Positions 60,991-64,000 of a stretch of DNA of 64,000 bases are shown here, one piece after another; positions within the stretch are counted from its first letter, which is position 1, and each line of letters starts with the position of its first letter. A program made the position numbers and the translations under genes. The notes beneath the pieces are model-generated. The model did no database searches and was not told where the DNA came from. It was given only the letters and a program-made list of their open reading frames with translations. This DNA comes from Chloracidobacterium thermophilum B. GTDB lineage: Bacteria; Acidobacteriota; Blastocatellia; Chloracidobacteriales; Chloracidobacteriaceae. The DNA is taken from positions 1,967,501 to 2,031,500 of the forward strand of contig NC_016024.1 of the NCBI RefSeq assembly GCF_000226295.1, given 5' to 3'.

Positions 60991-62835
60991 ATGTCAGCAA
61001 AACTTGGTGAAGTCCTCATCAAGGAGGGACTAATCACACCCCAGCAGTTGAAGGAAGCGCTTGACTACCAGCGGGCTCATGGTGGTCGGCTTGGCTCCAT
61101 TCTTGTTTCGCTGGGGATAGTGCAGGACGAGGCCATCACAGCCGTTCTGAGCCGGCAATACGGTGTTCCGGCCGTCAACCTCGATCTTTTTGACGTTGAC
61201 CCGAATGCCGTCCGGCTCCTGCCCGAAGAAACTGCCCGCAAGTACATGGTCCTGCCATTGGCGCGCAATGGTTCGACGATGACGCTGGCGATGGTGGATC
61301 CGGCCAATGTCTTTGCCATTGACGACATCAAGTTCATGACGGGTCTCAACATCGATCAGGTCGTTGTTTCAGAGCTTTCGCTTGAACGTGCCTTGGCGCG
61401 CTACTACGCCCCGGAAAAGGGACTTGTTCTGGCGGAGAAGATGAGTGAGTTCTCGGCCGGCCTCAACGACCAGTTCAGCCTCAGCAACCTCGTCGGCACC
61501 AACTCGCCCACTACTACAGCGCCTGTTAACCTCGAAGAGGCTATGCAAGAGATTAGCGAGGCGCTGGGTGAAACCGATCTGGAGGTTAGCGAAACCGAAG
61601 AAGATGTTCTCGATCTCAGCGCGGCCTCAGCCGATGAAGCGCCGGTCGTCAAGCTGGTCAATATGATCCTGGTCAGCTCGCTGGAATACGGGGCAAGTGA
61701 CATCCACATCGAGCCGTACGAGAAAGAGTTTCGTGTCCGCTTCCGCGTGGATGGTCTGTTGCGGGAAGTTATGCGCCCACCGCTGAAAATGCGTGCCGGG
61801 CTGACCTCACGCATCAAGATTATGGCCAAACTGGATATTGCCGAGACCCGGCTGCCCCAGGACGGACGCATCAAAATCAAACTCAAACGCGACACCGGCG
61901 TGCGCGACCTGGATTTCCGCGTCTCGACGCTGCCCACGATCTGGGGCGAAAAAATCGTGCTTCGGCTGCTCGACAAAGAGAAGCTGATGCTTGATATGAC
62001 CAAGCTGGGGTTTGAGCCGGAAAGCCTCGAAAAATTCAAACGCCAGATTGCCAAACCCTACGGCATGGTGCTGGTGACGGGGCCGACGGGATCGGGAAAA
62101 ACCAACACGCTCTACTCGGCACTGGCCAGTCTCAACACGCCGGACACCAACATCATGACGGCAGAAGACCCGGTCGAATTCAACCTGACTGGTATCAACC
62201 AAGTGCAGATGAAAGAACAAATCGGGTTGAATTTTGCGGCTACGCTGCGCTCATTCCTGCGCCAGGACCCCAACATCATCCTCGTCGGTGAGATTTGTGA
62301 CTTTGAAACGGCGGAAATCGCCGTCAAAGCGGCCCTCACCGGGCACCTGGTGCTCTCCACCCTGCACACGAACGATGCCCCTTCGACCGTCAGCCGCCTG
62401 ATGAACATGGGGATTGAGCCGTTTCTGGTTGCCACTTCGGTCAACCTTATTCAGGCACAACGACTTATCCGGCGCATCTGTACCGAGTGCAAGGCCCCGG
62501 CCAAAATCCAGCCGCCGGCTCAAACGCTGATCGAGCTGGGCTTTACTCCGGAAGAGGCCTCGAAAGTCGTCATCTACGAAGGGACTGGCAAAACCAAGGA
62601 CGGGCGGGAGTGTCCGAAGTGCAAGGGTTCGGGTTACAAGGGCCGGGTTGGTCTTTACGAGGTGATGGAAATGAATGATGAGTTACGTGAACTCATCCTC
62701 ATCGGCGCCTCGGCCTTGGAGTTGCGCAAAAAGGCGATTGAGCACGGGATGCTCACACTGCGGCGCAGCGGATTGCGAAAAATTATGGATGGGATCACCA
62801 CCATCGAAGAAGTGGTGCGGGAGACGGTTCTGTGA
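60991..62835 (+). CDS. pilB: Type IV pilus extension ATPase PilB
   Basis: The 614-residue ATPase has an N-terminal MshEN domain (two motifs: KLGEVLIKEGLITPQQL and RLGSILVSLGIVQDEAI), a known c-di-GMP-binding type. The ATPase core follows: GPTGSGKTNT Walker A near residue 366, EDPVEF and the GHLVLSTLHTNDAPST segment. A zinc CxxC pair (CTECKAP, CPKCKGSGYKGR) follows. The usual GEIRD reads GEICDFETAEIA, a Cys for Arg. It probably acts with pilT downstream in pilus extension and DNA uptake. Confidence 0.94.
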   Translation: MSAKLGEVLIKEGLITPQQLKEALDYQRAHGGRLGSILVSLGIVQDEAITAVLSRQYGVPAVNLDLFDVDPNAVRLLPEETARKYMVLPLARNGSTMTLAMVDPANVFAIDDIKFMTGLNIDQVVVSELSLERALARYYAPEKGLVLAEKMSEFSAGLNDQFSLSNLVGTNSPTTTAPVNLEEAMQEISEALGETDLEVSETEEDVLDLSAASADEAPVVKLVNMILVSSLEYGASDIHIEPYEKEFRVRFRVDGLLREVMRPPLKMRAGLTSRIKIMAKLDIAETRLPQDGRIKIKLKRDTGVRDLDFRVSTLPTIWGEKIVLRLLDKEKLMLDMTKLGFEPESLEKFKRQIAKPYGMVLVTGPTGSGKTNTLYSALASLNTPDTNIMTAEDPVEFNLTGINQVQMKEQIGLNFAATLRSFLRQDPNIILVGEICDFETAEIAVKAALTGHLVLSTLHTNDAPSTVSRLMNMGIEPFLVATSVNLIQAQRLIRRICTECKAPAKIQPPAQTLIELGFTPEEASKVVIYEGTGKTKDGRECPKCKGSGYKGRVGLYEVMEMNDELRELILIGASALELRKKAIEHGMLTLRRSGLRKIMDGITTIEEVVRETVL

Positions 62836-63022
62836 CCACCCGACTCTGGTCCATCAGCCACCAACCCTGACATAGTGCGGATGTCAATGCTGACGCAGGG
62901 GCTATGGTATCAGGCCGGGGACACCAACCTGAGTTACTCCTACCGACGCACACACTGCGTCTGAACCCTAGACACGCGGGCAATGCGCCTGCCACAAGCG
63001 CCAACCCAGGGAGGGACCTGCC

Positions 63023-64000
63023 ATGTCGTCAAACCTCGTGCTGAGCGACCTGCTTCGGAAAATGATCGAGCTGGGCGGCTCAGACCTGCACATCACCACC
63101 AACTCACCACCTCAGGTCCGCGTTCACGGGCATCTGCGTCCGCTGGACTACCCGGAACTGACACCAGCAGACACCAAGCAGTTGGCGTATTCCGTATTGA
63201 CCGACGCCCAGAAGCACCGTTTCGAGGAGACACTCGAACTCGACTTCTCCTTTGGCATCAAGGGCCTGTCCCGCTTCCGGGCCAACCTCTTCAACCAGCG
63301 CGGCGCTGTGGCAGCGGTCTTCCGGGCTATCCCCTACGAAATCCGTACCTTTGAGGAGTTGGGCCTGCCGCCGGTGGTCAAGAAGCTGTGTGAAAAACCA
63401 CGGGGTCTCATCCTCGTCACTGGGCCGACCGGTTCCGGCAAGTCCACAACCCTCGCGGCCATGATCAACAAGATCAACGAGGACCGGCACGAACACATCA
63501 TCACCATTGAAGACCCCATCGAGTTTCTCCACCCGAACAAGAACTGCCTCGTCAACCAGCGTGAAGTCCACGCCGACACGCACAGTTTTGCCAACTCCCT
63601 GCGCGCTGCCCTGCGGCAGGACCCTGACGTGGTGCTTATCGGGGAGATGCGTGACCTGGAAACGGTTGAAACGGCGCTGCGCATCGCTGAAACCGGGCAC
63701 CTGACCTTCGGCACGCTTCACACAAACTCAGCCTACTCGACCATCAACCGGATCATTGACATCTTTCCAGCCCACCAGCAATCGCAGATTCGGACGCAAC
63801 TCAGCCTGGTTCTTGAAGGCGTGCTGTGCCAGTCGCTGCTTCCTAAAGCCAACGGACAGGGACGCTGCATGGCGCTCGAAATCCTTGTTCCAAACTCGGC
63901 CATCCGCAACCTCATCCGGGAAGACAAAATCCACCAGATTTACGGAATGATGCAAACCGGGCAGGACAAATTCGGGATGCAAACCTTCAATCAGTCATTA
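63023..64000 (+). CDS. pilT: Type IV pilus retraction ATPase PilT (3' partial)
   Basis: The frame runs off the window after 326 codons. ATG 63023 follows GGGAGGGAC by six to seven bases. Features: GGSDLHITTNSPPQVRVHG, RFRANLFNQRGAVAAVFRAIP, Walker A GPTGSGKSTT near 133, IEDPIEFLH, AALRQDPDVVLIGEMRDLETV and the AETGHLTFGTLHTNSA motif. It drives pilus retraction for twitching and DNA uptake. It lies 187 bases after pilB; that gap holds no gene and no riboswitch I recognise. Confidence 0.94.
   Translation, partial: MSSNLVLSDLLRKMIELGGSDLHITTNSPPQVRVHGHLRPLDYPELTPADTKQLAYSVLTDAQKHRFEETLELDFSFGIKGLSRFRANLFNQRGAVAAVFRAIPYEIRTFEELGLPPVVKKLCEKPRGLILVTGPTGSGKSTTLAAMINKINEDRHEHIITIEDPIEFLHPNKNCLVNQREVHADTHSFANSLRAALRQDPDVVLIGEMRDLETVETALRIAETGHLTFGTLHTNSAYSTINRIIDIFPAHQQSQIRTQLSLVLEGVLCQSLLPKANGQGRCMALEILVPNSAIRNLIREDKIHQIYGMMQTGQDKFGMQTFNQSL

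Noticed and set aside
62836-63022. Possible riboswitch or small RNA between pilB and pilT
   Set aside because: Some complementarity, but no match to a c-di-GMP or other aptamer core that I could verify by eye.
1-64000. CRISPR array or prophage
   Set aside because: No regularly spaced repeats, Cas genes, capsid, portal or integrase genes were seen.

Overview
The window is 64 kb of GC-rich bacterial chromosome, densely packed with housekeeping genes. Gene content points to a Gram-negative-type diderm with type IV pili, a multiheme c-type cytochrome, dTDP-sugar synthesis, the MEP isoprenoid pathway and natural-competence genes. The mixture of families, including a small CLNCGA-type zinc protein and tandem GT39-like membrane proteins, fits Acidobacteriota, possibly a Chloracidobacterium-like organism. 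That assignment is inference; there is no rRNA gene in the window to test it.

Layout. (a) 1-6.2 kb: the end of an exonuclease/UvrD-type fusion and cinA on the plus strand. Facing them are purS, rplI, rpsF, pth, rplY, prs, tRNA-Gln and ispE, which is the classical ispE-tRNA-prs-rplY-pth-rpsF-rplI order without rpsR or ssb. (b) 7.2-9.1 kb: a decayed IS607-family element with a frameshifted tnpA and a tnpB carrying one in-frame amber codon. (c) 9.2-15.2 kb: lgt, an MsbA-like ABC exporter, a zinc alcohol dehydrogenase, gpsA and a HAD phosphatase. (d) 15.2-20.6 kb: three tandem paralogous GT-C-like membrane proteins in visibly AT-rich DNA. They include a dead duplicate of the 3' end of the neighbouring AAA+ ATPase gene, which records how the tandem array arose. 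(e) 20.6-27.2 kb: a minus-strand run of rfbA, rfbC, a WecG/TagA-type glycosyltransferase, asd, a small membrane protein, tdk, ispF and the AAA+ ATPase. (f) 27.3-34.6 kb: a sensor kinase, a lone nuoH, a zinc-ribbon membrane protein, rnhB, a 1023-residue TPR protein and a small membrane protein. (g) 34.6-42.9 kb: an octaheme cytochrome, an M1-peptidase-like protein with a destroyed zinc site, a UbiD-family decarboxylase, tRNA-Ala, rsmA, an S1/P1-type nuclease and a small zinc protein. (h) 43-48.7 kb: an SDR oxidoreductase, a VIT/VWA secreted protein, a secreted basic protein, and an ECF sigma factor with a membrane-bound partner preceded by a strong ECF-type promoter. (i) 48.7-56.9 kb: a nine-gene, tightly overlapping minus-strand operon covering two envelope proteins, DedA, a BMP-type nucleoside importer, rsmE, moaD and moaE. 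(j) 57-64 kb: a CoA-binding protein lying wholly antisense inside a longer ORF, comEC, pilB and the start of pilT.

No CRISPR array, prophage or convincing defence island was seen. The least ordinary parts are the glycosyltransferase/AAA+ duplication, the inactivated IS607 TnpB, the cytochrome/pseudo-peptidase pair, the nested antisense ORF and the ECF promoter.
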